64,000 nucleotides of DNA from Linyphia triangularis. Its lineage: Eukaryota > Arthropoda > Arachnida > Araneae > Linyphiidae. Location of the stretch: positions 4,814,201 to 4,878,200 of the forward strand of contig OZ021730.1 in NCBI GenBank assembly GCA_963978545.1. Reading direction: 5' to 3'. A program made the position numbers and the translations under genes. Positions 1 through 10,871 of this stretch are shown here, piece after piece (the first letter of the stretch is position 1; each line of letters begins with the position of its first letter). The notes below the pieces were generated by a model. The model saw only the letters and a list, made by a program, of their open reading frames with translations, was not told where the DNA came from and searched no databases.

Positions 1-165
1 AAATTTTGTGCCTTTGAAGAATGAATAAAGAGTAGTTTTTATCTTAAAAATTGTGCCGTCATTGCCTCAGCGAAAAAAAGTTGCAGTTGAAGCTTGAGAG
101 TGATTAAACTGTTGTCTTTGAATAAATTTTGTGCCTTTGAAGAATGAATAAAGAGTAGTTTTTAT
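1..165. repeat. Tandem host repeat split by the hAT insertion
   Basis: A unit beginning aaattttgtgcctttgaag at position 1 starts again at 124, a period of 123 bp. The second copy is cut by the hAT element at 165/166 and resumes at 4799, with the same cttaaaaattgtgccgtc stretch seen at 43. Identity by eye is very high. The repeat defines the pre-insertion target of the transposon. I see no coding content in it. Confidence 0.8.
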
Positions 166-1577
166 TAGGGATGGAACGGATATCCGGCAAATATCCGATA
201 TCCGGCATATCCGGCTGATTTTTCAATATCCGAAACCCCGTCGGATATCCGATTTGAAATACCGGACATCCGATAATTTCATTCGGATATCCGGCTATAT
301 ATCCGGCCACCAGGTATCCACAAGAAATAATTTTTTGCAAAAAATAATGATCTTTTTCGGACAAAGGGGACACCGCATCCTACACTTTTTTTCTTAATTT
401 TTTTTTTCTTGGACATAAATTGCAGTCAAGTTAGAAAACGAAAAAGTTCCTTCGTGAGAACTATGCTTTCGCTGTATTATTGGCGCCGAGTTGATAAGCA
501 TAAACCATTCCTCCAATATTTTTCCATACACATCCTTCATACGTGTTTTGCAATATGTTCTTTTCATTCCAAGTTTATGATCTGATTAATTCCAGATGTT
601 ATATTTGAATGCTTCTCCATAAAACACGAACCGAAATACTAATAAATAATACATTTTTTCCATAACATAAGTTATAAGAGTTTTCGTTATTCTCACTTCC
701 TCCTTTTTTTCTGACATTTGCTAGCGAGTAAAAAGCAATACATAGCCAATGCTCACTCCTCAATGCTTTTTTTTTTCTATCGACGATAATACCCTACCCC
801 TTTTTATGCTGTGAATGGTATGGTCTAATTTCTGATTTTTCATTGGCAGAAGTTGAAAGATGGTATATTTTTTCTGACGTAAAATGAAGTATTGTAATTT
901 TTAGGTCTTTAAAGCAGCGCCACAATGTGGAATTATATTTAGCTCTCTAGAATGTCTTGAATCATAGTTTTCTCCAATTACAATCCAATTTAAAAATTTT
1001 AATAATGGCTCATTTGGAAGTATTTTAAAATTAATGGAAATGAAGAAAGCAAAGCCCTATGTGTTACTTGCTCCACAGAATCATTTTAAAAATATATTGT
1101 GCGCGGCAAAAGCCCAAAATCCTTTTCCACAAAATCCTTATGGAACCATTTAATAAGTGTGCATAAGGAAATTCACCGAAGCTTATGAAGACTCACTAAA
1201 TGCATCAAATATTGATGAACAAGAAAAAACAATTAATCAAAACAAGAAATGCACGCAGACAACATTGGAATCTACATTATTTGTACCAAAATTGTGGAAT
1301 TTAGATGATCCTAAAGCAAAAGCCTTAACAACAAAAATATGTAAGTACTAATTTTGTTTGTTTATATTAAATATACATTTTAAATATGGTATAACATAAT
1401 GTTGATGAATTTTGGGTTCGAAATTTTTTAAGTTTATATTTAAAGACGGAATATTCCGATAGATCCAATTTAAGTTTTCTACTAGATTTCTTTAAATCCA
1501 TAATGTTTTAGGTGCATTACAAAAAAAAAAAAAAAAAAAAAAAATAGACTTCAATTTCATAAAATATTTAAAATAAA

Positions 1578-3987
1578 TCTTCTCTATATATATAAGGCAA
1601 AGCCCTCACTCACTCACTCACTCACTCACTCACTGACTCACTGACTCACTCATCACTAATTCTCCCACTTCCCACATAGTCACAACTCTGAAAATCGGCA
1701 CAAATATCAACAATGGTAAAAATAGAAAAAGTAAACTATTCCGATCTCGATTAACACACTTTAAGGGGTCGAAAAGGGGTCAAACGTTCCAAACGGGGGA
1801 CATTCGAAAATCCTACTTCCCACATAGTCACAACTCTGAAAATCGGCACAAATATCAACAATGGTAAAAATAGAAAAAGTAAACTATTCCGATCTCGATT
1901 AACACACTTTAAGGGGTCGAAAAGGGGTCAAACGTTCCAAACGGGGGACATTCGAAAATCCTACTTCCCACATAGTCACAACTCTGAAAATCGGCACAAA
2001 TATCAACAATGGTAAAAATAGAAAAAGTAAACTATTCCGATCTCGATTAACACACTTTAAGGGGTCGAAAAGGGGTCAAACGTTCCAAACGGGGGACATT
2101 CGAAAATCCTACTTCCCACATAGTCACAACTCTGAAAATAGGCACAAATATCAACAATGGTAAAAATAGAAAAAGTAAACTATTCCGATCTCGATTAACA
2201 CACTTTAAGGGGTCGAAAAGGGGTCAAACGTTCCAAACGGGGGACATTCGAAAATCCTACTTCCCACATAGTCACAACTCTGAAAATCGGCACAAATATC
2301 AACAATGGTAAAAATAGAAAAAGTAAACTATTCCGATCTCGATTAACACACTTTAAGGGGTCGAAAAAGGGTCAAACGTTCCAAACGGGGGACATTCGAA
2401 AATCCTACTTCCCACATAGTCACAACTCTGAAAATCGGCACAAATATCAACAATGGTAAAAATAGAAAAAGTAAACTATTCCGATCTCGATTAACACACT
2501 TTAAGGGGTCGAAAAGGGGTCAAACGTTCCAAACGGGGGACATTCGAAAATCCTACTTCCCACATAGTCACAACTCTGAAAATCGGCACAAATATCAACA
2601 ATGGTAAAAATAGAAAAAGTAAACTATTCCGATCTCGATTAACACACTTTAAGGGGTCGAAAAAGGGTCAAACGTTCCAAACGGGGGACATTCGAAAATC
2701 CTACTTCCCACATAGTCACAACTCTGAAAATCGGCACAAATATCAACAATGGTAAAAATAGAAAAAGTAAACTATTCCGATCTCGATTAACACACTTTAA
2801 GGGGTCGAAAAGGGGTCAAACGTTCCAAACGGGGGACATTCGAAAATCCTACTTCCCACATAGTCACAACTCTGAAAATCGGCACAAATATCAACAATGG
2901 TAAAAATAGAAAAAGTAAACTATTCCGATCTCGATTAACACACTTTAAGGGGTCGAAAAGGGGTCAAACGTTCCAAACGGGGGACATTCGAAAATCCTAC
3001 TTCCCACATAGTCACAACTCTGAAAATCGGCTCAAATATCAACAATGGTAAAAATAGAAAAAGTAAACTATTCCGATCTCGATTAACACACTTTAAGGGG
3101 TCGAAAAGGGGTCAAACGTTCCAAACGGGGGACATTCGAAAATCCTACTTCCCACATAGTCACAACTCTGAAAATCGGCACAAATATCAACAATGGTAAA
3201 AATAGAAAAAGTAAACTATTCCGATCTCGATTAACACACTTTAAGGGGTCGAAAAGGGGTCAAACGTTCCAAACGGGGGACATTCGAAAATCCTACTTCC
3301 CACATAGTCACAACTCTGAAAATCGGCACAAATATCAACAATGGTAAAAATAGAAAAAGTAAACTATTCCGATCTCGATTAACACACTTTAAGGGGTCGA
3401 AAAGGGGTTAAACGTTCCAAATGGGGGACATTCGAAAATCCTACTTCCCACATAGTCACAACTCAGAAAATCGGCACAAATATCAACAATGGTAAAAATA
3501 GAAAAAGTAAACTATTCCGATCTCGATTAACACACTTTAAGTGGTCGAAAAGGGGTTAAATGTTCCAAACGAGGGATATCCGAATGTTCCTCTTCCAATG
3601 TAGTCATTTTTCTGATATTTTTTTGCAAATGTTAAAAAAATAAGTCATTCCAATATCGATTAACGAATTTTTAAGGGATGAAAAGACGACGCAACATTGA
3701 AACTATACGAGGATTAACTTAATGTCTAATTAACTTAATTCCAATACAGCTACTACTTTGAAATTTAGAACTAAGAGCAAACATAAACACAATAAACTAT
3801 TCCAGTTTACTATTCACAATTATAAATTTCGTTTAAAATGTCAACAAAGGAAAGTTCCTATTTTGATAAATCAATTTGTCGGGATCGAAAAGGGAGCAAA
3901 CGTCTGAAGTGTAGAATACATGAATGTCTTTTGATCGCTAAAATGCTAATGGTAAAATTTCGTAGCGCAGCACGGGTATTCAGCTAG
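1578..3987 (+). mobile_element. Non-autonomous Helitron carrying a 148-bp minisatellite
   Basis: The element starts TCTTCTCTATATATATAAGG directly after an A and ends gggtattcagCTAG directly before a T, the A/T insertion and TC...CTAG ends of Helitrons. A (TCAC)n run at about 1606-1650 follows the 5' end. The 3' terminal stretch closely matches the ends at 37611 and 58406. No Rep/helicase coding is present. It lies wholly inside the putative intron of the hAT transposase gene. The TC start could be 1578 or 1581. Confidence 0.82.
1664..3587. repeat. 148-bp tandem repeat array, 13 near-identical units
   Basis: Units begin at 1664, 1812, 1960, 2108, 2256, 2404, 2552, 2700, 2848, 2996, 3144, 3292 and 3440, exactly 148 bp apart. 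They differ by only a few substitutions (for example aataggcac at about 2137, ggctcaaat at about 3029, gggttaaac at about 3405). From 3588 to about 3940 two strongly diverged units follow, so the array grew by recent amplification of one old unit. Each unit has a tccgatctcgatt core and an aaggggtcgaaaa stretch. No ORF persists across units. Confidence 0.95.
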
Positions 3988-4351
3988 TTTGTTATAAATA
4001 AATGCATCTGGTATAATTTTGTAATAATTTATCAATTATAAACAATGCATGAAGTAAATTGAAAGTAGCTATATTTTGCACTTCAACATTGTAAAAAATG
4101 TTTTTAATATAATTTTAGTTGAGTTAATGGCTCTTGATGCTGAACCATTCTCCATTGTGAATAGAGAAGGCTTTGGTCAGTTAATAAAGTACCTAGCTCC
4201 TCGTTATCCGCTTCCAAGTAGAAATTATTTTCGTGATAAAGCCCTGCCAGAACTATATGAAAAACTAAAAGTATCAATATTACAAGATATAAAATCAGCA
4301 ACAAAGATCTCTTTCACTCATCAACTAAAGTTTAAATATAAAAAATTAACT

Positions 4352-4602
4352 CAGTGTCGCGACAGCCCGTGTGGACCAATGCCTGCTTTTCTTGATTGTG
4401 GCATTTGTGTGTCACATAGCAGATGTTCCGGTCAGATGGTCATTCTGAAGCCGAACCCCAGTGTTTAGTTCCCAAGCATGCATTGTCCTCCTCAGTTTAT
4501 TTCTTTCAGGTATAAACAGCTAAGTCAACCTTGCCCAGTCCGCGAATCAAACCATGGACCTGTGGCATGCAGTGCGGTGCGCTAACCACTAATTATAATT
4601 TA
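4352..4602 (-). mobile_element. tRNA-derived SINE (third family), inside the hAT element
   Basis: On the minus strand from about 4602 the sequence reads agtggttagcgcaccgcac and then ggtttgattcgcgg. These match pol III A-box and B-box positions of a tRNA-like head. A body of about 190 bp of non-tRNA sequence follows toward 4352. The insertion replaces the continuation of the transposase reading frame. I could not define a clean target duplication. Confidence 0.6.
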
Positions 4603-4843
4603 CTTGATACTTCATATCATGACCATTTTTTTCGTATAGCATATCGTATAACTATTGTTTTTAGTATATAGACCGAATATCCGGCCGGATATCCGGTGAA
4701 ATCCGTTTCGGATATCCGTATCCGGTAGACATGGTACCCCGGATATCCGAAATCCGGTATCCGGCAAAACTCACATCCGTTCCATCCCTAGTTTTTATCT
4801 TAAAAATTGTGCCGTCATTGCCTCAGCGAAAAAATTCATAACA

Positions 4844-4848
<5 letters not shown>

Positions 4849-4884
<36 letters not shown>
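4849..4884. repeat. Poly-A tract
   Basis: About 36 adenines in a row directly downstream of the interrupted 123-bp repeat. It may be the tail of an unrecognised retroposed sequence or simple slippage. Confidence 0.7.
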
Positions 4885-4885
<1 letters not shown>

Positions 4886-4957
4886 GTGTAAAAGTAATAT
4901 GTAATGTCTGATTTATCGTCATAGAAAGTTTCTATCCAATACGTCTAATAGTTTCTT

Positions 4958-5144
4958 GCCGACTAAACGGTATAGTGGTTAGCGTGCTAGCTTCTAAACC
5001 GCGAGGTTGTGGGTTCGAGTCCCGTGTTAGGCATGGGTGTTTGTAAATGTATGTTGGCTTGTCTAATGACGAATGTTTCGGCGCATTATAGCCCTCGTGT
5101 TGCTGACGGTGCCAGATAATCTGAAAACAACCAACCAACCAACC
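4958..5144 (+). mobile_element. SINE family 1 (tRNA-derived), copy 1
   Basis: Head gccgactaaacggtatagtggttagcg contains a pol III A box; gggttcgagtccc at about 5011-5023 is the B box. A unique body follows (gaatgtttcggcgcattata, ctgacggtgccagataatct) and a (CCAA)n tail. It is flanked by the 10-bp target duplication atagtttctt (4948-4957 and 5147-5156), indicating LINE-mediated retroposition. The short ORFs on both strands here are by-products of the SINE. Confidence 0.93.
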
Positions 5145-5560
5145 TTATAGTTTCTTAGGAAAGGCACTTTAAAAATCCACCAATTAGGGATCTTTGCTTG
5201 ATTACGAATCTCCCCCTCCCCTCCTCTTTGCCCTTTCTCCCAACTGCCACCACTGAATGTAAATGAAGGTGCCAGAAGCTATTGAATTTTAACATTTTTA
5301 GAAGAATATCGATTCACCACCCTCTCCCACTGCCACACCCTTTCTTAAAACATGAAGTAACGCCAATCATTATTCTACATACACAAGGTTGGTAAGTTTC
5401 AATCGTGGACAACGAGTAATTTCTTGAATAATTTCCAATTAGATCTTAATTTATGATAGTCATCAGTAATAAGGACACCATGATGGACATTGAACAATAA
5501 CTTATTAAAGATTCACCAGTTGTTCATGGTTTTAAGTACGTAGATAAAACTTTAAGTACA
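5145..5560. other. Intergenic DNA, nothing recognised
   Basis: Apart from pyrimidine-rich patches near 5210-5250 and 5320-5345, I see no coding, repeat or RNA signal in this stretch. Confidence 0.5.
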
Positions 5561-5619
5561 TTTTAACACAAAAAATTAAGTACATTTTAACAAAAACTTT
5601 ATTACAAAAAAACTAAATA

Positions 5620-6152
5620 CATTTTAAGTACATAACGAACTAACTAAATACTAAAATACCGAACAAATTAAATACTAAAATAACTTCTAACTAAATACTA
5701 AAATACCGAACTAACTAAATACTAAAATACCGAATTAACTAAATTTTAAAATACCGAATTAACTAAACACTAAAATAGCGAACTAACTAAATAGTAAAAT
5801 ATCGAACCAACTAAACACTAAAATAGCGAACTAACTAAATACTAAAATACAGATCTTACTAAATAGTAAAATACCGAACTAACAAAACACTAAAATACCG
5901 AATTAACTAAACACTAAAATACCCGACTAACTAAGTACAAAAATACCAAATTAAGTACTAAAATACCGAACTAACTAAACACTAAAATACCGAATTAACT
6001 AAACACTAAAATACCGAACTAACTAAGTACTAAAATATCGAACTAAGTACTAAAATATATAACTAAGTACTAAAATATATAACTAAGTACTAAAATATAT
6101 AACTAAATACTTCAATACCGAACTAAATACTAAAATACCGAACAAACTAAAG
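5620..6152. repeat. AT-rich minisatellite, about 24-bp unit
   Basis: The unit aactaactaaatactaaaa plus taccg repeats about 22 times with many substitutions. A shorter 20-bp form (aactaagtactaaaatatat) occurs three times at about 6043-6102. The diversity of units suggests an older array than the 148-bp one at 1.6-3.6 kb. It has no coding potential. Confidence 0.9.
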
Positions 6153-6238
6153 TTTTGAATGGTTGAGTTGCAGTATAGGGAATTAACATGCGAAAGCACT
6201 ACATTAAGGCTATATGGGACAGAACCAACATTCGAGTA

Positions 6239-6392
6239 GGTTGGTTGGTTTGTACGATCAACAACCTATTTTTATGCCCAAGGCCGCGACCTACAGCTTA
6301 GCGTGGATTCCGAACCACAACTAACATCCATGCCTAATCTGGGATTCGAACCCAGCACCTTTGGCATGCGAGGCTAGAGCACTAACCAGAGC
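6239..6392 (-). mobile_element. SINE family 2 (tRNA-derived), diverged copy
   Basis: On the minus strand a tRNA-like head (B box gggttcgaatccc, about 6340-6353) is followed by aggcatggatg and a body ending in (CCAA)n. The block catccatgcctaat next to gggattcgaaccc matches the copies at 29.3 kb and 32.3 kb, which share the same body but not that of SINE family 1. Confidence 0.75.
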
Positions 6393-6990
6393 TTTCTTTT
6401 TATTTATTTTTTTATTTTTATTTTTTATTTCATGTTGTTCTACGTTTCTTTGCCTTTCCATTGATGTATTACTTTTGTTTGTACTCTAATTAGAAGTTTG
6501 TTACATTTTGTTTTAAAAATTACAACTTTCAATATTAGCTATTAAAGCCTTTTACCTTTAACATTGATTTTCTCTAAACGTAATATTTTAAACTTCAATG
6601 TACCTTTTCTATAAAAAAAAAGTAGGTTTTTTCTTAAAAAAAAATTTGAAAATTAATTAAAATGTAACAAGAAAAATTTTGATGAAATTTTTTACCAAAC
6701 AAACTTTTTAGGGTATTGAGTCACCTTAAAAAGGGAGACTGCAGAGCGTTTTCGACGCTTGATCGCGAGACCAATTGCATGCTAAGCTGCATGCCTACTG
6801 ACCGCGAATGGGGCCAAACTTATGAATGTATTATTTCTTGAAAAATTTGATTTTTGCAAGTACTATTCGAAATGTTATGATTTTATTCTGGAAACCCGGA
6901 CGACCTTTTTGTAAGTAATTTAGAATCTTGCAAAATACTTAGCATAGCCACTCGTTGCAAAATAAGCGAAGGGGTGCACTTACAAGCCAG
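6393..6990. other. Intergenic AT-rich DNA
   Basis: A T-rich block (6396-6440) and AT-rich sequence. Nothing recognisable by eye on either strand. Confidence 0.5.
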
Positions 6991-6994
6991 GAAA

Positions 6995-7082
6995 ATCATG
7001 TATCGATATATCGATATTTTATAGATATTTTTTTCTATGCAACGATAGAGTATCGATATTTATTTTGATCGATATTTCCGCC
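6995..7082. repeat. Short TATCGATA-rich repeat, copy 1
   Basis: The stretch contains several cgatat/tatcgata palindromes and the string caacgatagagtatcg. The reverse complement of 54795-54855 contains the same string in the same context, followed by tatttattttgat in both. It is therefore a dispersed repeat, possibly the end of a small foldback transposon. There is no coding signal. Confidence 0.6.
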
Positions 7083-7164
7083 CTCTTAATGCCTTTCCTG
7101 TGCATTCAAACACATTAAGTAGAAACGGACACCAGACCACACCTTTGACCGATTGGTGATCAAA

Positions 7165-7787
7165 TTTTGGACAAATTTCGAACATCATCCTGAATTTTTT
7201 ATAGAATATGGAGAAAAGTGAGGAGATTACTAATCCACTGGTCTGCCGTGGCAAAGATGGCCGAAACTGATCAAAAATCGACTTGGAATGAGTTGAACTA
7301 AAGTCCGATTGCCAAATATGTCATAACTTGCCAAAAAGAGAACACATTTTTTTGTCTGGCAACCCACTGCATTTTGGTTTTCAATGAGAAAAAGCGCAAA
7401 CGATTTCTGATCTCTGGCTGGGAAAAATTGTAACTTTTAAAAGTAAGCCAAATTGGCGACATCAGTTACATCATCAGTGACGTAATGTTTATTGCCAATT
7501 TGGCTCATTTGTGAAAGATTCAAGTAAGCCATAGCCACACATTCGAATCGTCTGCAACTTTCTTAATTGAAAATTAAAGAGTGAGGGTTATCAAATAAAA
7601 AAGAGTGCGTATTATTTGGCAAGTTATGGCATATTTGGCAATCGAATTTAATTCAACTTATTAAAAGTCGATTTTTGACCAGTTTCGGCCATTTTTGCCA
7701 AGGCTGACCTATGGATTTGTAATCTACACACTTTTCTCCAATTTCTATAAACAATTCAGAATGATGTTCGATGGGGTCCAAAAACTG
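7165..7787. repeat. Foldback/MITE-like element with about 185-bp inverted arms
   Basis: The left arm (about 7165-7350) and the reverse complement of 7600-7787 share aacatcatcctgaatt-, ggccgaaactg-tcaaaaatcga- and gattgccaaatatg-type blocks at roughly 80% by eye. The central loop is itself palindromic around 7448-7505 (agccaaattggcgac versus attgccaatttggct). A hairpin of this size without coding sequence fits a non-autonomous DNA element. I could not identify its target duplication. Confidence 0.8.
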
Positions 7788-8275
7788 CAGTCGCCTCTCA
7801 GTCTATAAGGCCCAGGGTAAAAAAAAAAATATTGAAAAAAAAAATCATCTATAAATACGCTTGCATCCCTTATTGTACGCTTTGTTTATCTAACCCATCC
7901 GACAAATCCTCCTCACCAACTTTTCCCTCTATATTTTTAACCTTAGAAGTCAGTAAGCACTCGTACTACGAATAAGAATTCCGCACCTTGTTGCTTCGGC
8001 CTCGTTTCAAGGGAAAGTGAGGCCACTGGAATCGGACCGGTTTCGAAAGCGGGTCCCATCGGCCAATACACTTCATTCGTTTGCAGGACCCGTTCACGGC
8101 GATTAATTCCGAATCACGCCTCTTTCTCAGATCTCGTGGCTTCAATGAGATTATAGTGAGATTGCCTGCTTTCAAGGTTTGAATCGGTGACGTGATTACA
8201 AAGGAGGGAAATCACAACTTTCACCTATTGAACAGGATGAGTACATAAACTGTTATACAGATATACAGGAGGTCC
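7788..8275. other. Unassigned segment with higher GC and an unrecognised ORF
   Basis: GC content rises between about 7970 and 8180. A 69-codon minus-strand ORF (7966-8175) starts MKAGNLTIISLKPRDL and is rich in Arg and Lys. I do not recognise the product, and no splice context or repeat copy is visible. It may be chance or a remnant. Confidence 0.3.
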
Positions 8276-8340
8276 GAAACAAATGTCTCTAATTTAGAGA
8301 GGCTTTTATACTTAATAGAAAGATAATAATAGAATCCATA

Positions 8341-9108
<768 letters not shown>

Positions 9109-9220
9109 AGATAACAAATAATTAATAGTTTTTAGAAAAAAAAAATAGTTTTTAGAAAAAAAGTCAGTTTCCATGTGAGCTCCCTTAGTAACTCTGATAA
9201 GTAACTTACCTAACAGATAG

Positions 9221-9403
9221 TTGGTTGGTTGTATTCAGATTATCTGGCGCCGTCAGCAACACGAGGGCTATAATGCGCCGAAACATTCGTCATTAGACAA
9301 GCCAACATACATTTACAAACATCCATGCCTAACACGGGACTCGAACCCGCAACCTCGCGGTCTAGAAGCTAGCACGCTAACCACTATACCGTTTCGATCG
9401 GCC
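9221..9403 (-). mobile_element. SINE family 1, copy 2
   Basis: The reverse complement gives the family head (atagtggttagcgtgctagc), B box gggttcgagtccc and the agattatctggcgccgtc body, with the CCAA tail at the 5' coordinate end (ttggttggtt). The head end is diverged (gatcggcc instead of ggtcggc). No clear target duplication is visible. Confidence 0.92.
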
Positions 9404-9774
9404 AGACCAGCGCCGGGGCGTGTCAGCTATGCTCTGATCGTTTAGACAGACCAAGAGAATTCATTTGGGGAACTTTTTATTTCTCCAACGATCGACGGGA
9501 TAATATACATAAGTACTTAACTCTGCCAATAGGAATTTCTTCTAAATGACGTGCGGTATTCAAACCATTCTCCGAGAAAAATAATACTGTCAAGTGTGAT
9601 GGATATTGTGATTAGCCTACTTGAAGAAATTGCTCTCTTCTCTAAGAATTTTCTTAAATCATTTGATAAAACTATTTGATAATACTTTATTTAATATTAT
9701 TTATTTTTGAAAAATGTGTTTTGAGGAAACGTGTAGCTTCTAATATAACTGTCAGTATTCATAGCTGTATTAAT

Positions 9775-10064
9775 GCCGACCAAACGGTATAGTGGTTAGG
9801 GTGCTAGCTTCTAGACCGCGAGGTTGCGGGTTCGAGTCCCGTGTACAAGTGCCCCCCCCCCCCCTCTGAACCCCCCATCTAAGAAGACAAGATCGTGACG
9901 TCACCCCTCTCCAACTCCCCGGTCTACGTACACATGTCCATGACGTCACGGCCGCCATTTTGGCATGGGTGTAAATGTATGTTGGCTTGTCAAATGACGA
10001 ATGTTTCGGCGCATTATAGCCCTCGTGTAGCTGACGGCGCCAGATAATCTTTAAACAACCAACC
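9775..10064 (+). mobile_element. SINE family 1, copy 3, with an internal insertion of about 110 bp
   Basis: The head and B box are intact and the body is standard from ggcatgggtgtaaatg onward. Between the tRNA-like part and the body (about 9846-9962) lies a C-rich insertion absent from the other seven copies. It contains two perfect TGACGTCA palindromes (9896-9903 and 9941-9948). The whole unit is bounded by the 13-bp duplication atagctgtattaa (9761-9773 and 10065-10077), so the insertion was present when the SINE landed or arose inside it later. Confidence 0.93.
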
Positions 10065-10140
10065 ATAGCTGTATTAACGAACGTATCCAAGTATAGGGTA
10101 ATTGTAATTAGAGTTCTACTTTTAAATAATATAACCCATG

Positions 10141-10676
10141 AAAACAAAGTTTATACATGCTTCGACAATTGTTATATTCATTAACATAGAGTCGTTTCTG
10201 ATGTCAATGTGTTCTTGGTGTTTGCATCTAATTTCAAATATTAAAAACATTTCTACATGCAAAATAAGCCGCAAACTGCGTTTCAAAATTTGGTCCTTAA
10301 AAATGATTGTGAATTTATAAGCATTCACAGCAAGTATTTTTTTATTTTTTTTTTAATTCCGATTAAAACCATTTTATTATTTATCTATGAAAACAATTTT
10401 GGCAACAGGAAAGAATTTCTTCATGATCGGTTAAATACTATTTCAGCGCGATTGAATGACGGCAAGTTGGTTTATTAGTATTCCGTAAAAGCTACCTTAT
10501 AACGACAGTAACAGACCCAAAATTTGATAGATGGCATTGTCATCGACATCGAATCTTCTGCGAAGTTTCAATCTGGTCGGATGATGGCAAGTGGGTTAAT
10601 TAAGCTTCCGGAGATTTGCCAGGCAGTCATAAGTAAACAAAATCGAAGCTAATATAAAGGATTTAAAAATTGTAAG
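10141..10676 (+). repeat. Dispersed repeat R1, copy 2
   Basis: Collinear with 8341-9108 (see that entry). It ends directly at a tetranucleotide run that begins gaatgaatgaatg, so the family may carry a simple-repeat 3' tail, as some LINE and SINE families do. Confidence 0.75.
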
Positions 10677-10704
10677 TGAATGAATGAATGAATGAATAAA
10701 TGAA

Positions 10705-10743
<39 letters not shown>

Positions 10744-10871
10744 AACAAATAAAACAAATAAAACAAATAAAACAAAATAAAATAAAATAAAATAAAATAA
10801 AATAAAATAAATAAAATAAAAAATAAAAAAATTAAAAAAAAAATAATTAAAAAAAAAAAAAAAAAAAAAAA
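10677..10871. repeat. Compound microsatellite
   Basis: (GAAT)n passes into (AAAT)n, then (AAAAC)n, (AAAAT)n and a poly-A run ending at 10871. The minus-strand ORF in it is low complexity. Confidence 0.95.

Larger units (their letters stand above)
1012..4351 (+). pseudogene. hAT transposase N-terminal fragment (BED finger plus start of catalytic region)
   Basis: Exon 1 (about 1012-1340) reads IWKYFKINGNEESKALCVTC and ends in a WNHLISVHKE stretch. This is a BED-type zinc finger (Cys-x2-Cys then His-x4-His) as in ZBED/hAT transposases. It is broken by an in-frame TAA near 1087 and a frameshift near 1185; the next frame (1157-1351) continues as transposase. A donor gtaagt lies at 1341 and an acceptor after aattttag at 4118. 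Joining 1340 to 4119 keeps the frame (phase 1) and gives MALDAEPFSIVNREGF and PRYPLPSRNYFRD, typical hAT transposase motifs. Similarity ends near 4351 where a SINE begins, so the DDE core and dimerisation region are missing. Confidence 0.85.
166..4790 (+). mobile_element. hAT-superfamily DNA transposon, decayed, with nested insertions
   Basis: The element begins tagggatggaacggat and ends with the exact reverse complement of those 16 bases. It is flanked by an 8-bp target duplication, gtttttat, at 158-165 and 4791-4798. An 8-bp duplication with TAGGG-type ends is the hAT signature. Both ends carry many copies of atatccgg as subterminal repeats (about 178-312 and 4675-4765), typical of hAT transposase binding zones. 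Inside are a broken BED zinc finger and a hAT transposase segment, a Helitron (1578-3987) and a tRNA-type SINE (about 4352-4602). Only the N-terminal part of a transposase survives, so the copy is non-autonomous. Confidence 0.92.

Noticed and set aside
1664..3587. Regularly spaced direct repeats resembling a CRISPR array
   Set aside because: The full 148-bp period is repeated with no unique spacers, in a eukaryotic transposon. It is a minisatellite.
4958..5144. Functional tRNA gene at SINE heads
   Set aside because: A and B boxes are present, but the anticodon and acceptor stems do not pair and the sequence continues into a SINE body with target duplications.
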